This document shows positions 39,434 through 49,881 of a stretch of 59,806 nucleotides of DNA, piece after piece. The DNA is from Ferrovum sp. (GTDB taxonomy: Bacteria; Pseudomonadota; Gammaproteobacteria; Burkholderiales; Ferrovaceae). How positions within the stretch are numbered: the first letter of the stretch is position 1; the number at the start of each line of letters is the position of its first letter. The stretch is taken from assembly GCA_010435995.1 (NCBI GenBank), contig JAAGNR010000010.1, positions 1 through 59,806 of the forward strand. Reading direction: 5' to 3'. Below the pieces are notes generated by a model, which ran no database searches, had not been told where the DNA came from, and worked only from the letters and a program-made list of their open reading frames with translations. Position numbers and translations under genes: made by a program.

Positions 39434-41197
39434 ATGCGTACTGACTATTGCGGCCATATTGACCGCCGTTATCTCGACCAAACCGTTACCCTCTTTGGCT
39501 GGGCCCACCGGCGCCGTGACCATGGGGGCGTCATTTTTATCGACTTGCGCGACCGCGAGGGACTGGTACAAATCGTCGCCAACCCAGAGAATGAGGCCCT
39601 GTTTCACACGGCGGAAGACGTGCGCAACGAATTTGTTCTAAAAGTCACCGGTTTGGTGCGCCTCCGTCCTGAAGGAACCCGCAACGAACACCTACGCACC
39701 GGCGAAATCGAAGTGGTGGCGCACACCCTGGAAGTCCTCAACCCATCCTTGACCCCTCCTTTCATGCTCGACGACGACAACCTGTCGGAACCGGTGCGTC
39801 TGGAATATCGCTACCTCGACCTACGCCGCCCAGCAATGCAACGCAACTTCCGCCTGCGTTATCGCGCTGCCATGACCGTGCGCCAGTACCTTGACCGCTT
39901 GGGTTTCATTGATATCGAAACCCCCATGCTGACCAAATCGACACCTGAAGGCGCACGGGATTATCTGGTTCCCAGCCGAGTACATCATGGGGAGTTTTAT
40001 GCGCTCCCCCAATCCCCCCAACTGTTCAAACAGCTCTTGATGGTCGCGGGCTTTGATCGATACTACCAAATCACCAAATGCTTCCGTGACGAGGATCTGC
40101 GCGCTGACCGCCAACCCGAATTCACTCAAATCGATATTGAAACCGCTTTTCTTGATGCCCCAGAAATCATGGACATCATGGAAGAACTGGTACGGGAACT
40201 GTTCCGTGAAACCATTCAGGTGAATCTCGACCTCTCCTTCCCGCGCATGACCTGGGCTGAAGCCATGTACCGCTTTGGTTCCGACAAACCGGATCTGCGT
40301 ATCCCCCTGGAATTCACCGAACTGACGGATCTGATGCGCCAAGTGGATTTCAAAGTATTTCGCGCGGCTGCCGACCTGAAAGACGGGCGCGTTGCTGCTC
40401 TTAAAATCCCTGGAGGCAACACCCTGACCCGTAAGGAAATCGATGATTACACTACTTTTGTAGGTATTTATGGAGCCAGGGGGTTGGCCTATATCAAGGT
40501 CAACGATTGCACCAAACCCAATGAAGAAGGCTTGCAATCTCCCATCGTCAAGTTTCTTGATGAATCCACCCTGAGCCAGATTCTGCAACGCTGTGGTGCG
40601 GCCAATGGCGATCTGATTTTCTTTGGAGCGGACCGGGCTAAAGTTGTCAACGATGCCTTGGGCGCGCTGCGTGTCAAGATCGGACATGAGCGTGGATTTT
40701 CCAGCGGCGGCTGGAAGCCACTGTGGGTCGTGGATTTTCCCATGTTCGAATACGATGATGAGAGTCACCGCTGGGTAGCATTGCACCATCCATTTACGGC
40801 CCCCAAGGAAGGTCACGAGGCCTTTCTCGACAGCGACCCTTCCAAAGCCTTGGCCCAAGCCTACGATATCGTTCTCAACGGTTGGGAAATCGGCGGGGGT
40901 TCGGTGCGGATCCATCGGGAAGAAATTCAATCCAAGGTGTTTCGCGCCCTCAATATTGACACCGAGGAAGCACGCGCAAAATTCGGTTTCCTGCTGGATG
41001 CGCTGCAGTACGGAGCGCCGCCCCATGGCGGTCTGGCCTTTGGCTTTGACCGGTTGGTGGCCATGATGACCGGTGCCGACCAGATTCGTGATGTGATCGC
41101 TTTCCCCAAAACCCAACGCGCCCAATGTTTGCTCACCCAAGCCCCAAGTGCCGTGGGAGAAGCGCAATTACGCGAGTTACACATCAAGGTTCGGTAA
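39434..41197 (+). CDS. aspS: Aspartyl-tRNA synthetase
   Basis: Protein of 587 residues, a class II enzyme of the bacterial type. It has an N-terminal OB-fold anticodon-binding domain ([21 protein letters not shown]), class II motif 2 ([18 protein letters not shown]), a GAD insertion (about 285-420) and motif 3 ([13 protein letters not shown]). Whether it also charges tRNA-Asn depends on whether an AsnRS exists elsewhere. The next gene starts 4 bases after the stop. Confidence 0.97.
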   Translation: MRTDYCGHIDRRYLDQTVTLFGWAHRRRDHGGVIFIDLRDREGLVQIVANPENEALFHTAEDVRNEFVLKVTGLVRLRPEGTRNEHLRTGEIEVVAHTLEVLNPSLTPPFMLDDDNLSEPVRLEYRYLDLRRPAMQRNFRLRYRAAMTVRQYLDRLGFIDIETPMLTKSTPEGARDYLVPSRVHHGEFYALPQSPQLFKQLLMVAGFDRYYQITKCFRDEDLRADRQPEFTQIDIETAFLDAPEIMDIMEELVRELFRETIQVNLDLSFPRMTWAEAMYRFGSDKPDLRIPLEFTELTDLMRQVDFKVFRAAADLKDGRVAALKIPGGNTLTRKEIDDYTTFVGIYGARGLAYIKVNDCTKPNEEGLQSPIVKFLDESTLSQILQRCGAANGDLIFFGADRAKVVNDALGALRVKIGHERGFSSGGWKPLWVVDFPMFEYDDESHRWVALHHPFTAPKEGHEAFLDSDPSKALAQAYDIVLNGWEIGGGSVRIHREEIQSKVFRALNIDTEEARAKFGFLLDALQYGAPPHGGLAFGFDRLVAMMTGADQIRDVIAFPKTQRAQCLLTQAPSAVGEAQLRELHIKVR

Positions 41198-41201
41198 CCT
41201 G

Positions 41202-42830
41202 ATGCTCCTGCCCGATGAAGACGACCAACGATTCCATCACGGAGTCCGTCTTCTGCGGGACAAGGAGTGGGATCAAGCGCGGATATTATTTGAAGCGTTG
41301 CTTCGGCGCCATCCTGCTCATCCCCTGATTCACGCCAATCAAGCCTTGGTTCAGGAACATCTGGGGCATGGGGAAGCGGCTCGATCACATCATCAACAGG
41401 CCATCGAGGGTGCACCTCAGAGCAGTGAGTTGCGTTTCAACTGGGCAAATTTCCTCAGGCAACAAGGAAGCGTCGCATCCCTCGCGGAAGCACAGGAACA
41501 ATATCTGGCCGTTCTGATGCTCGATCCGCAACATCTCGGCGCCTGGATCAATCTGGGCAATGGCTTGTTTGAAACGGGCCGCCTGTCTGCTGCCAAAACC
41601 GCCTTTCAGGCGGCCTTATCCATCGCACCACAACATCCAAGTGCCCTGCTTAACTTGGCCCAAGTGGCTTTGAACCTGCAGGAAAACCACGAATCCCTCG
41701 CCGTGTTTGACCAAGTATTAACGCTGTATCCCAACTTACTGGAAGCCCATCGCGGCCTGGCGACTTGTGCCAGTCGGCTGGGACTGGAAGAAAAGGCACA
41801 GAAACATCGGCTTTTGGGTTACGGCCCGCAGCCCGTGATTGTTCTCCCCGGATTGGGGCAGGGTCCATTTTTTACCTTGCTGATTCTGGCCTCAGCTCAG
41901 GATGGCAATATCCCTTGGCAACCGCTGCTCCAGCGCCAACGTCACCACACAACCATCGTTGCCGTAGAATTTTTTCCGCCCGCGACTCCCCTGCCACCCC
42001 ACGACTGCCTCTTCAATGCCATCGGCGATGCTGACCGTTGTGCTTCGTCTCTAATGCACGCACAGACACTGCTGACTTCACACAATACCCGCATCCCTCT
42101 GATCAATGCCCCAGAACGCATAGAAGTCACGGGAAGAACTCACCTTGCATCCTTGGTGCATGACATCCCCCATGTCGCCACAGCCCGGACTGAGCCCTTC
42201 CCGCGTTCCCGTGAACTGCCCGTGGCGGAAGAGGCATGCAAGCTGGAAGCTTGGATCAAAGCCCGTGAATTTACCTTTCCACTCCTCCTGAGAGCCCCAG
42301 GTTTTCATGGCGGGCAGTATTTCGAACGCGCCCAAAACCCTTCCGACCTGGACAATGTGCTCCGACAATTTCCAGGTGATGACTTGCTGGTCATGGAATC
42401 ACTTTCCACCCAGACAACAGGAGATGGACTCATCCGCAAGTTTCGCGTCATGATGCTGGGTGGGCGACTGTATCCCATACATCTGGCATTTTCTTTTCAC
42501 TGGAAAGTCCATTACTTCAGTTCGCTGATGAGCAGCCGCCCGGATCTGCGGGCGGAAGAACAAAGATTTCTGAATAATTTCGCAGGATACCTTGGACCCC
42601 AAGCAGTCTCTGCACTGAAATCCATTCAACAACGCTTGGGACTGGACTATGGAGGAATGGACTTTGCACTCGATGCCCAAGGTGGAATTCTCCTGTTTGA
42701 GGCCAATGCCACCATGGTGCTCCATCCTCCTCCTGACGATCCGATCTGGGATTACCGTCGCCCGTCATTCGAGCAAGCACTCAAAGCGGCCCGCAACCTG
42801 ATCGATTGCTCCGTGCGTCCCACGGATTAG
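41202..42830 (+). CDS. TPR repeat protein fused to a C-terminal ATP-grasp-like domain
   Basis: Protein of 542 residues. The first 200 or so are tetratricopeptide repeats (for example AWINLGNGLFETGRLSAAKTAFQAAL and the repeat after it). The C-terminal half looks like an ATP-grasp ligase: FPLLLRAPGFHGGQYFE is a lysine-free glycine-rich loop equivalent, followed by DLLVMESL, KFRVMMLGGRLYP and MDFALDAQGGILLFEANATM. In ATP-grasp enzymes the last segment binds Mg-ATP. The substrate is unknown; it might join an amino acid or other small group to a carrier held by the TPRs. It is tightly placed behind aspS. Start at the ATG 4 bases after aspS. Confidence 0.8.
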   Translation: MLLPDEDDQRFHHGVRLLRDKEWDQARILFEALLRRHPAHPLIHANQALVQEHLGHGEAARSHHQQAIEGAPQSSELRFNWANFLRQQGSVASLAEAQEQYLAVLMLDPQHLGAWINLGNGLFETGRLSAAKTAFQAALSIAPQHPSALLNLAQVALNLQENHESLAVFDQVLTLYPNLLEAHRGLATCASRLGLEEKAQKHRLLGYGPQPVIVLPGLGQGPFFTLLILASAQDGNIPWQPLLQRQRHHTTIVAVEFFPPATPLPPHDCLFNAIGDADRCASSLMHAQTLLTSHNTRIPLINAPERIEVTGRTHLASLVHDIPHVATARTEPFPRSRELPVAEEACKLEAWIKAREFTFPLLLRAPGFHGGQYFERAQNPSDLDNVLRQFPGDDLLVMESLSTQTTGDGLIRKFRVMMLGGRLYPIHLAFSFHWKVHYFSSLMSSRPDLRAEEQRFLNNFAGYLGPQAVSALKSIQQRLGLDYGGMDFALDAQGGILLFEANATMVLHPPPDDPIWDYRRPSFEQALKAARNLIDCSVRPTD

Positions 42831-42887
42831 TGCCTAAACGGGTATCCCTATCTGCAGAACTCCGATGCAAAAATCCCCCTGCGCTCG

Positions 42888-42913
42888 AAAAAACGCCCTG
42901 TAAAAACAGGGCG
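42888..42913 (-). terminator. Rho-independent terminator of ssb
   Basis: Arms CGCCCTGT and ACAGGGCG (42894-42901, 42906-42913) pair perfectly around four bases and are followed leftward by six Ts. It lies 39 bases beyond the ssb stop. Confidence 0.92.
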
Positions 42914-42951
42914 CTATTATTAAACTTTACATAAAACCTATCAGGTAAATT

Positions 42952-43440
42952 CTAGAACGGAACATCATCAGGGAAGTCGTCGAACCCCCCCTTGGCGCCA
43001 GGATTTCTCCCAGCTGCCGGAGCACTGGCCCCGCCACCACCGGAATAGCCTGCTGGCGCACCGCCACCGTCATGGGATGGGAAGTCCACATCTCCTCCGG
43101 CTCCCGCACGACCTCCCAGCATCTGCATACGATCGGCCACGATTTCCGTGGTATAGCGGTCCTGCCCCGTTTCCTTATCCTGCCATTTGCGCGTCTGTAG
43201 ACGACCTTCAACATAAATTTGACTGCCTTTTTTGAGATATTGCCCGACGATCTCGGCAGTTTTCCCAAAAAATGAGATGCGATGCCATTCGGTTTTTTCC
43301 TGCTTGGCGCCTGATTTGTCTTTCCAGGTATCTGTAGTGGCCAGACTCACATTCGCAATGGCCGCACCATCAGGCATATATCGCACTTCCGGATCGCGCC
43401 CCAGATTTCCTACCAAAATGACCTTGTTCACCGATGCCAT
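42952..43440 (-). CDS. ssb: Single-stranded DNA-binding protein
   Basis: Protein of 162 residues. The N-terminal OB fold ([20 protein letters not shown] to about residue 105) binds ssDNA as a tetramer. A Gly/Ala-rich linker leads to the acidic tip DDFPDDVPF, which recruits repair and replication partners. A GGAGG site 8 bases before the ATG supports this start over upstream codons. It starts 4 bases after the MFS gene stop. No LexA box was seen upstream. Confidence 0.97.
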   Translation of the reverse strand: MASVNKVILVGNLGRDPEVRYMPDGAAIANVSLATTDTWKDKSGAKQEKTEWHRISFFGKTAEIVGQYLKKGSQIYVEGRLQTRKWQDKETGQDRYTTEIVADRMQMLGGRAGAGGDVDFPSHDGGGAPAGYSGGGGASAPAAGRNPGAKGGFDDFPDDVPF

Positions 43441-43444
43441 GGAC

Positions 43445-44626
43445 TCATCCTCCGTTTGTTGGCTTGTTAACTTGCATAGGCCAAGCCACCACCAACCAAA
43501 GGAAAGTGAGACCCGCCGTAAAAAGAGGAACAATGCTGGCACCAAAATGCTGTGTCAGCACTCCAGCCCCTGTGGCACCCACAAATGTGCCAAGAAATTG
43601 TATCGTACTGTAGACTCCCGTAGCAGTCCCCTTGGCATTGGGAGGGGCGACCAACGTCACCAAAGACGGCAAACTGGCCTCCAGCACATTGAATCCAACA
43701 AAGAAAACCAACAACGCCAGCGCCGTTCCCCAGATATTTCCCAAAGCAAAATGCATCATCCCATGGGCCACAAGCACCACCATCAAGGCCCCCAGAAACA
43801 CCTGCTTGCGCCATTTACCATGGGCAAAAGCCACGGGGGGAACCATCAAAATGAAGGAACCGATCATTACAGGAAGATAGAGCTTCCAATGCTCTGGTTG
43901 AGCCAATCCCGCTTGAACCAAGGCCGTAGGGACCACGATGAAAGTGGCCATCAGGGAGGCATGTAGAACAAAAATCCCGAAATTCAAACGCAGCAACTCA
44001 ATATGGGTCAATACGGAACCAAAGGAAACCCGATCTACTTCCAACTGCGCCGGCGGATTGGGGACCACCCATTTGGTTACGGCGATGGCGCTCAAGGCCA
44101 AAACCCCCGTCAGCATGAATAATCCGGGAACCCCTATCAAAGGGTAAAGGATAGGAGAAATCACCATGGACAGAGTGAATGTCAGACCGATGGTGACTCC
44201 GATCATGGCCATCGCCGTGGTTCGGTTTTGTTCTTTCGTCAGGTCGGCTGTCAGGGCAATCAAGGCGGCAGCAATGGCTCCTGTACCCTGTATGGCACGC
44301 CCCACCGTGATTCCCGTCAAAGTTTGCGCGCTCGCTGCCATAAAACTGCCCAAAGCAAACACCAGAAGTCCCCCCATGATCACCGGCTTGCGCCCAACTC
44401 GATCAGACAACCATCCCAATGGAATCTGGAAAAATGCCTGCGTCAACCCATACGCGCCCAACGCCAAACCTACTCTCGCTTTATCTTGGCCACCCGGCAA
44501 ATGTGCGGCAAACAAAGCAAAGACAGGCAGAATGATAAACATACCCAGCATACGCAGACCAAAGATACCGGCCAAACTGAAGCTGGCACGCCGTTCTACA
44601 GGCGTCATAGTAGAGGACTTTCTCAT
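43445..44626 (-). CDS. MFS transporter, drug-exporter type
   Basis: Protein of about 393 residues with 12 hydrophobic segments. Motif A between helices 2 and 3 ([17 protein letters not shown]) is characteristic of the major facilitator superfamily and the layout fits proton-driven efflux proteins. The start is uncertain between ATGs at 44626 and 44608; neither has a strong ribosome site. It lies upstream of ssb, in the same direction, a pairing (uvrA-MFS-ssb) often seen in betaproteobacteria. Substrate unknown. Confidence 0.88.
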   Translation of the reverse strand: MRKSSTMTPVERRASFSLAGIFGLRMLGMFIILPVFALFAAHLPGGQDKARVGLALGAYGLTQAFFQIPLGWLSDRVGRKPVIMGGLLVFALGSFMAASAQTLTGITVGRAIQGTGAIAAALIALTADLTKEQNRTTAMAMIGVTIGLTFTLSMVISPILYPLIGVPGLFMLTGVLALSAIAVTKWVVPNPPAQLEVDRVSFGSVLTHIELLRLNFGIFVLHASLMATFIVVPTALVQAGLAQPEHWKLYLPVMIGSFILMVPPVAFAHGKWRKQVFLGALMVVLVAHGMMHFALGNIWGTALALLVFFVGFNVLEASLPSLVTLVAPPNAKGTATGVYSTIQFLGTFVGATGAGVLTQHFGASIVPLFTAGLTFLWLVVAWPMQVNKPTNGG

Positions 44627-44741
44627 AATAGGTAATCTGAAAAGAATGATAACTTCGCGTATATTAGCAGGTTGAGCCCCTGCCAACAGATTTGGACTCG
44701 TTCTGGTTTTTCATACTCCCACTTTTTTGTGCCAACCTCCC

Positions 44742-47597
44742 GTGACCCAAGACATTTTTCGTATTCGCGGTGCCCGCACCCACAATCTCAAAAACATCGA
44801 TCTCGATATTCCGAAGCACCAGTTGGTGGTCATCACCGGCCTCTCGGGCTCGGGCAAATCATCTCTGGCTTTCGATACCCTGTATGCCGAGGGACAACGA
44901 CGCTATGTGGAATCTCTTTCGGCATACGCCCGTCAATTCTTGCAGATGATGGAAAAACCCGAAGTAGACCTGATCGAAGGGCTGTCCCCAGCCATTGCCA
45001 TCGAACAAAAGGCTACCAGTCACAATCCCCGCTCCACCGTCGGTACCGTGACTGAAATACACGATTATCTGCGCCTGCTCTTTGCTCGCGTGGGGGAACC
45101 CCACTGCCCGGAACACGATCTTCCCCTCTCTGCCCAAAGCATCTCGCAAATGGTCGATACGGTCCTAGCCTTGCCCACAGATTCGCGCATCATGATCCTG
45201 GCGCCATTGGTGAACGATCGTAAAGGGCAACAATTGGAACTGTTCGATGAACTGCGCGCTCAAGGCTTTGTGCGGGCACGGGTAGATGGCACAGTGCTCG
45301 ATCTGGACACCCCCCCCTCTCTCGACAAAAACAAAAAACATACCGTAGAAATTGTCATTGACCGCCTCAAAGTACGTCCTGAAGCACGTCAAAGACTGGC
45401 GGAATCCTTCGAGACCGCGTTGCGTCATGCCGATGGACGAGCACTGGTGGTGGAAATGGATCATCACACCAGTCATACATTTTCCTCGCGTTTTTCTTGC
45501 CCCATTTGCCATGCCGGACTGCCCGAACTTGAACCTCGGCTGTTCTCTTTCAACAATCCCATGGGGGCATGCCCCCACTGCGATGGGCTAGGTCTCATCA
45601 GTTTCTTTGATCCCAAACGGGTAGTGGCATTTCCGGAACTGAGCCTGGCTGCGGGGGCGGTCAAAGGATGGGACCGCCGTAACCAGTTTTACTTCCAGAT
45701 GCTGTGCGATTTGGCCACTCATTATGACTTCGATCTAGAACAACCCTATGAGGCCCTTCCCGCGTCGATCCAGGAAATATTGTTAAATGGTTCGGGAAAG
45801 GAGAAAATTCCTTTTCATGTCCTTGGCGCTCGTGGCTTTCAAATGGGCAAACCCCATGCATTTGAGGGGATTGTTCCAAGTTTGGAACGCCGCTACCGGG
45901 AAACCGACTCCAGCCTGGTGCGCGAGGAACTGGCGCGCTTGCGTGCGCAAAAAACCTGCCCCCAATGCCACGGTGCCCGACTTCGCCCTGAAGCCCGTGG
46001 CGTACGCGTGGGAGGACATACTTTGCACACCCTCAGTGCCCTGCCCTTAAAGGAGGCCGTGATTCTTTTTCAGCAACTGCCCCTCATTGGCCAAAAACAG
46101 ACTATTGCCGAAAAGATCCTTAAGGAAATCATTGCCAGAATACAGTTTCTCAACAATGTAGGCCTCGATTACCTGCAACTTGACCGCTCAGCAGACACCC
46201 TGTCCGGCGGCGAAGCCCAGCGCATCCGTCTGGCATCGCAAATTGGTTCTGGCCTGACCGGGGTCATGTATGTTCTGGACGAACCCTCCATCGGCCTGCA
46301 CCAGCGAGATAATCAGCGCTTGCTGTCCACCCTCCAATACCTGCGCGATCTGGGCAACAGTGTACTGGTGGTGGAACATGATGAAGATGCCATCCGTAAT
46401 GCCGACTTCGTTGTAGACATGGGGCCCGGAGCCGGAGAACACGGCGGCGAGATTATTGTGGCTGGCACCCCCCAGGACATCCTCCAGCACCCCACCTCTC
46501 TCACGGGACAATACCTGTCAGGAAAACTTTCCATCGCTCTGCCATCGAAACGACGCAGTGCCGACCCGACACGCCAATTGCGCATCACAGGGGCCAGTGG
46601 CAACAATCTCAAGCATGTATCAGTGGATTTGCCCGTCGGTTCTATGATCTGCGTCACGGGAGTATCCGGTTCGGGGAAATCAACACTCATCAACGATACA
46701 CTACATGCCGCCGTAGCCCGTCATTTTTACGGTAGTGCGCAAGACCCTGCGCCCCACGACGCGATTCTCGGACTGGAACATTTTGATAAAGTCATCAATG
46801 TGGATCAAAGCCCCATCGGGCGCACTCCTCGCTCCAATCCTGCCACCTATACCGGTCTGTTTACACCGATTCGCGAACTCTTCGCGGGTCTGCCGCAAGC
46901 GCGGGAACGAGGCTATGGTCCGGGACGATTCTCTTTCAACGTCAAGGGTGGGCGCTGCGAAGCGTGCCAAGGAGATGGTTTGATCAAGGTGGAAATGCAT
47001 TTCCTCCCAGACATCTTTGTTCCCTGTGATATGTGCCATGGCAAACGCTACAACCGTGAAACACTGGAAATTCATTACCGTGGTCTGAACATTCATCAAA
47101 TTCTGGAACTAACGGTGGAAAATGCGTACGATTTTTTTCAGGCGGTTCCCGTGCTGGCGCGCAAACTGAAAACCTTAATGGATGTGGGTCTGGGTTACAT
47201 TACCCTGGGGCAATCTGCCACCACCCTCTCTGGAGGCGAAGCTCAACGAGTCAAATTGTCCCTTGAACTTTCCAAACGGGATACCGGCCGCACCCTGTTC
47301 ATCCTTGACGAACCGACCACTGGACTGCATTTTCACGATATCAATCTTCTGCTCAAAGTATTGCAACGTCTGCGCGATCAAGGAAATACGCTGGTGATCA
47401 TCGAGCATAATCTGGATGTCATCAAAACCGCTGATTGGATCATTGATATGGGTCCGGAAGGGGGAAATGGTGGGGGCAGAATACTGGCCCAGGGTACTCC
47501 TGAGGAAGTAGCAGAGAATCCTCAGAGTGTCACCGGGACCTTCCTCAAGCCCCATCTCTCGCCACAACCAGCATCCTTGCCCGATGCTACAAAATAA
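44742..47597 (+). CDS. uvrA: Excinuclease ABC subunit A
   Basis: Protein of 951 residues from a GTG start. UvrA scans DNA for damage in nucleotide excision repair. Two ABC ATPase modules are present: Walker A GLSGSGKS and GVSGSGKS, and signature LSGGEAQR in each half. Zinc-binding CxxC pairs occur in the first (CPICH...CPHC) and second (CEACQ...CDMC) halves. A TTG at 44727 could add five residues. Neither start has a clear ribosome site. It diverges from the MFS gene, and no SOS box was recognised. Confidence 0.96.
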   Translation: MTQDIFRIRGARTHNLKNIDLDIPKHQLVVITGLSGSGKSSLAFDTLYAEGQRRYVESLSAYARQFLQMMEKPEVDLIEGLSPAIAIEQKATSHNPRSTVGTVTEIHDYLRLLFARVGEPHCPEHDLPLSAQSISQMVDTVLALPTDSRIMILAPLVNDRKGQQLELFDELRAQGFVRARVDGTVLDLDTPPSLDKNKKHTVEIVIDRLKVRPEARQRLAESFETALRHADGRALVVEMDHHTSHTFSSRFSCPICHAGLPELEPRLFSFNNPMGACPHCDGLGLISFFDPKRVVAFPELSLAAGAVKGWDRRNQFYFQMLCDLATHYDFDLEQPYEALPASIQEILLNGSGKEKIPFHVLGARGFQMGKPHAFEGIVPSLERRYRETDSSLVREELARLRAQKTCPQCHGARLRPEARGVRVGGHTLHTLSALPLKEAVILFQQLPLIGQKQTIAEKILKEIIARIQFLNNVGLDYLQLDRSADTLSGGEAQRIRLASQIGSGLTGVMYVLDEPSIGLHQRDNQRLLSTLQYLRDLGNSVLVVEHDEDAIRNADFVVDMGPGAGEHGGEIIVAGTPQDILQHPTSLTGQYLSGKLSIALPSKRRSADPTRQLRITGASGNNLKHVSVDLPVGSMICVTGVSGSGKSTLINDTLHAAVARHFYGSAQDPAPHDAILGLEHFDKVINVDQSPIGRTPRSNPATYTGLFTPIRELFAGLPQARERGYGPGRFSFNVKGGRCEACQGDGLIKVEMHFLPDIFVPCDMCHGKRYNRETLEIHYRGLNIHQILELTVENAYDFFQAVPVLARKLKTLMDVGLGYITLGQSATTLSGGEAQRVKLSLELSKRDTGRTLFILDEPTTGLHFHDINLLLKVLQRLRDQGNTLVIIEHNLDVIKTADWIIDMGPEGGNGGGRILAQGTPEEVAENPQSVTGTFLKPHLSPQPASLPDATK

Positions 47598-47623
47598 CAC
47601 TGGTAATGCGTTAGAGCTCCCCC

Positions 47624-47652
47624 TTGCAGCACGCACATCGACCCACTATACT
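47624..47652 (+). promoter_or_regulatory. Sigma-70 promoter of the fluoride operon
   Basis: TTGCAG (47624-47629) and TATACT (47647-47652) are 17 bases apart. Transcription would begin near 47659, just before the riboswitch aptamer. Confidence 0.75.
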
Positions 47653-47666
47653 TAGTGACTTAACCA

Positions 47667-47714
47667 AGGAGATGGCATACCTCCTGTAACCGCCTTCGGG
47701 CTGATGATGCCTAC
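47667..47714 (+). ncRNA. Fluoride riboswitch aptamer (crcB motif)
   Basis: The conserved core is present: P1 arms AGGAG/CTCCT (47667-47671, 47681-47685), P2 GCC-TTCG-GGC, then the invariant CTGATG. The pseudoknot pairs GGCAT (47673-47677) with ATGCC (47707-47711), and the aptamer ends CCTAC. It lies 78 bases upstream of crcB, the usual target. Fluoride binding with Mg2+ should turn expression on. Confidence 0.93.
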
Positions 47715-47757
47715 AGTTATTCCTGTGCGGGAAGAGTGTAGGTTGTGTGTGTTTTTT
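47710..47757 (+). terminator. Candidate expression platform of the fluoride riboswitch
   Basis: The aptamer's 3' strand CCTACA (47710-47715) is complementary to TGTAGG (47737-47742), which is followed by a GT-rich run and six Ts (47752-47757). Fluoride binding would hold the aptamer strand and prevent this pairing. A second pairing, CGGGAA with TTCCCG (47728-47733, 47756-47761), could compete with it. Confidence 0.5.
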
Positions 47758-47791
47758 CCCGTTCCGACCTGATTTGTTTTTGGAGAATGGG

Positions 47792-48187
47792 ATGAATTTT
47801 TACGGATTGGCAGCAGTAGGGATCGGTGCCGCATTGGGTGCCTGGTTACGCTGGTGGCTCGGAATTCTATTCAACCCCATCGTCCCCACGATGCCTCTGG
47901 GAACCCTCGCCGCCAACCTCCTTGGCGGATATCTGGTAGGACTGGCCGTATCTTATTTTACCGATCATGCCGGACTCCCCCCCGAAGCCCGCTTGTTTAT
48001 CATTACCGGATTCATGGGAGGATTGACGACTTTTTCCACCTTTTCCGCCGAATCGGTCACGCTGCTTTCCCGTACCCAATACCTCTGGGCTCTAATCCAC
48101 ATCGCTATGCATTTGGGTGGGTCCTTGACTATGACCATATTGGGCATGGCCACCTACAGCTTTCTTAAGTCCGCAGGGCAATCCTGA
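47792..48187 (+). CDS. crcB: Fluoride channel Fluc/CrcB
   Basis: Protein of 131 residues with four membrane helices. It exports fluoride as a dual-topology dimer. Family motifs are GAWLRW in helix 1, PLGTLAANLLGGYLVG in helix 2 and GFMGGLTTFSTFSAE in helix 3, with the Phe and Thr residues lining the pore. The ATG at 47792 has a TGGAG site. A fluoride riboswitch precedes it. In acid habitats HF enters cells easily, so such a channel would matter; that is inference. Confidence 0.95.
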   Translation: MNFYGLAAVGIGAALGAWLRWWLGILFNPIVPTMPLGTLAANLLGGYLVGLAVSYFTDHAGLPPEARLFIITGFMGGLTTFSTFSAESVTLLSRTQYLWALIHIAMHLGGSLTMTILGMATYSFLKSAGQS

Positions 48188-48217
48188 GCCGAAATCACCA
48201 CTTGAGAGGAGGGTCCC

Positions 48218-48532
48218 ATGCAAGGCATATACCTCAAATTCTACCTTCACGAAAATCACCGCCACCATCATCAACTGGCTTATGAGTGGTTACTGGAACA
48301 GGCCAAAAGTCTGGGAATCCATGGTGGTTCGGCATTTAAAGCGATTGCAGGGTTTGGTCGTCATGGCGTATTGCATGAAGATCATTTTTTTGAATTGGCC
48401 AACGACCTGCCTGTGGAAGTCGTGTTTGTGGTCACCGAGGCTCAGGCGAATCACTTGCTGAACTTGGCCGAAGAAAACAGAATCCCACTGCTGTATGTAA
48501 AAATACCCGTTGACTATGGAATCTTTCCATGA
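48218..48532 (+). CDS. DUF190 family protein
   Basis: Protein of 104 residues. It belongs to DUF190, small proteins with a PII-like fold that are often encoded beside crcB. It opens MQGIYLKFYLHENHRHHH, with several histidines, and has GGSAFKAIAGFGRHG in the middle. The role is unknown; a regulatory partner of the fluoride channel is plausible. The stop overlaps the next start by four bases (ATGA), and a GAGAGGAGGG site precedes its own start. Confidence 0.88.
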   Translation: MQGIYLKFYLHENHRHHHQLAYEWLLEQAKSLGIHGGSAFKAIAGFGRHGVLHEDHFFELANDLPVEVVFVVTEAQANHLLNLAEENRIPLLYVKIPVDYGIFP

Positions 48533-48960
48533 GATCGATCCCCAGTTGGGCACTGTTTGCCTTTGGTTCTGCTTTTTTTGCCGGCTTAACCGCCTTGTTC
48601 GCCAAACTGGGGGTCAGTGGCATCAATTCAAATTTTGCCACATTCATCCGTACACTGGTCATTCTTGGCGTCACTGCCGGCATTCTGTCACTGCGTGGTG
48701 AATGGCAACGGTTCAGTTCCGTGACCGTTCATACGTGGATTTTTTTGTTATTGTCCGGACTGGCTACGGGCCTGTCGTGGCTGTGTTATTTTCGAGCGTT
48801 GCAATTGGGCCCCCTTTCTCGAGTCGCCCCTCTGGACAAACTGAGCATCGTTTTTGCGCTGGCATTTGGCTTTCTATTCCTGAGGGAAGCGCTGAACTGG
48901 CAAGCTTTGGTGGGAGTCACGCTCATTGTCAGCGGCTCTCTGGTGCTCCTTCTTTCCTGA
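48529..48960 (+). CDS. Half-size EamA-family membrane protein
   Basis: Protein of 143 residues with about five hydrophobic segments, equal to a single EamA (DMT) unit instead of the usual two. The RALQLGPLSRVAPLDKLSIVFALAFGFLFLRE stretch is the family's conserved half. Such proteins must act as dimers. It overlaps the DUF190 gene by four bases, so it shares the fluoride-riboswitch control. The substrate is unknown and a direct link to fluoride tolerance is inferred from the operon. Confidence 0.85.
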   Translation: MRSIPSWALFAFGSAFFAGLTALFAKLGVSGINSNFATFIRTLVILGVTAGILSLRGEWQRFSSVTVHTWIFLLLSGLATGLSWLCYFRALQLGPLSRVAPLDKLSIVFALAFGFLFLREALNWQALVGVTLIVSGSLVLLLS

Positions 48961-49123
48961 ATCTGCTCTGGACTTTGGCTGCACGTGAAATGTAAGCAAC
49001 CATTTCTGTTATCCACCGATGGCAGTAACAGGATGAAACACCCGTTTTGAACAGGGTCTGTATACTTGCTGCTGGTTATATTCAGGCACTGAACGGATAC
49101 CTTATACTCAAGGATTCAAACCC

Positions 49124-49879
49124 ATGCTGAGCGCACTGATATTTGATGTGGATGGAACACTGGCCGATAACGAAAGAGATGGACATCGACTGTCCTTCAA
49201 TTTGGCGTTCAAAGAATTTGGACTCGATTGGGACTGGAATATCCCTCTGTATGGTGAATTACTTGCGGTCACTGGGGGGAAGGAGCGAATTCGCTATTAT
49301 GTCACCCAATACCGAAGCCATGAACCGATTCCAGAGAATTTTGATGATCTCATCGCCCGCTTGCATCAAGCCAAAACACGATATTACACGGCGTTCCTAG
49401 AGCAAGGAAAGATTCCGCTGCGTCCCGGAATACATCGGTTGCTCAATGAAGCCAGAGGCGCTGGATTGCATCTGGCCATTGCAACTACCACTACTGTCGA
49501 AAATGTGACCACATTGCTTGCGTCAACTTTAGGGCCTGACAGCATTCGCTGGTTTGACGTCATCGCCGCCGGCGACATTGTTCCCGCCAAAAAGCCGGCT
49601 CCGGACATTTATCAATGGGCTCTGAATGCGCTGGGAGTCACGCCGGAGCAATGTCTGGCCGTTGAAGATTCGGAAAATGGGCTGCTGGCTGCCCAAGGAG
49701 CGGGGCTAACCACATTGATAACAGTCAACGACTACACCCGCCATCAGAATTTTACTGGGGCTGCAGCCGTAATCTCAGATCTGGGAGAACCTACTCAACC
49801 CTATACCCTGGTAGACGGCACTCTACCGCCCCAGGGAGTCATCACCTTAGACCTTTGCCGCTCCCTTCTTTCAGACTAA
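49124..49879 (+). CDS. HAD-family sugar phosphatase, CbbY type
   Basis: Protein of 251 residues. The catalytic DVDGT (D8-D10) and the later KPAPDIYQWAL and VEDSENG motifs place it in HAD subfamily I. The sequence ADNERDGHRLSFNLAFKEFGLDWDW and the LAVTGGKERI segment resemble CbbY, which removes the Rubisco inhibitor xylulose-1,5-bisphosphate. This hints at a Calvin cycle, though no other cbb gene is in the window. It stands alone between the EamA gene and the convergent ribosomal cluster. Confidence 0.88.
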   Translation: MLSALIFDVDGTLADNERDGHRLSFNLAFKEFGLDWDWNIPLYGELLAVTGGKERIRYYVTQYRSHEPIPENFDDLIARLHQAKTRYYTAFLEQGKIPLRPGIHRLLNEARGAGLHLAIATTTTVENVTTLLASTLGPDSIRWFDVIAAGDIVPAKKPAPDIYQWALNALGVTPEQCLAVEDSENGLLAAQGAGLTTLITVNDYTRHQNFTGAAAVISDLGEPTQPYTLVDGTLPPQGVITLDLCRSLLSD

Positions 49880-49881
49880 AC

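Noticed and set aside
39821-41167. Long leftward open frame (448 codons) opposite aspS
   Set aside because: Lies wholly within a well-conserved synthetase on the other strand and shows no domain.
44627-44741. LexA/SOS box between the MFS gene and uvrA
   Set aside because: No CTGT-N8-ACAG or close variant was found, although ssb and uvrA are SOS genes in E. coli.
48961-49123. Promoter with TATACT boxes upstream of the CbbY-type gene
   Set aside because: Two TATACT-like hexamers occur, but neither has a -35 box at an acceptable distance.
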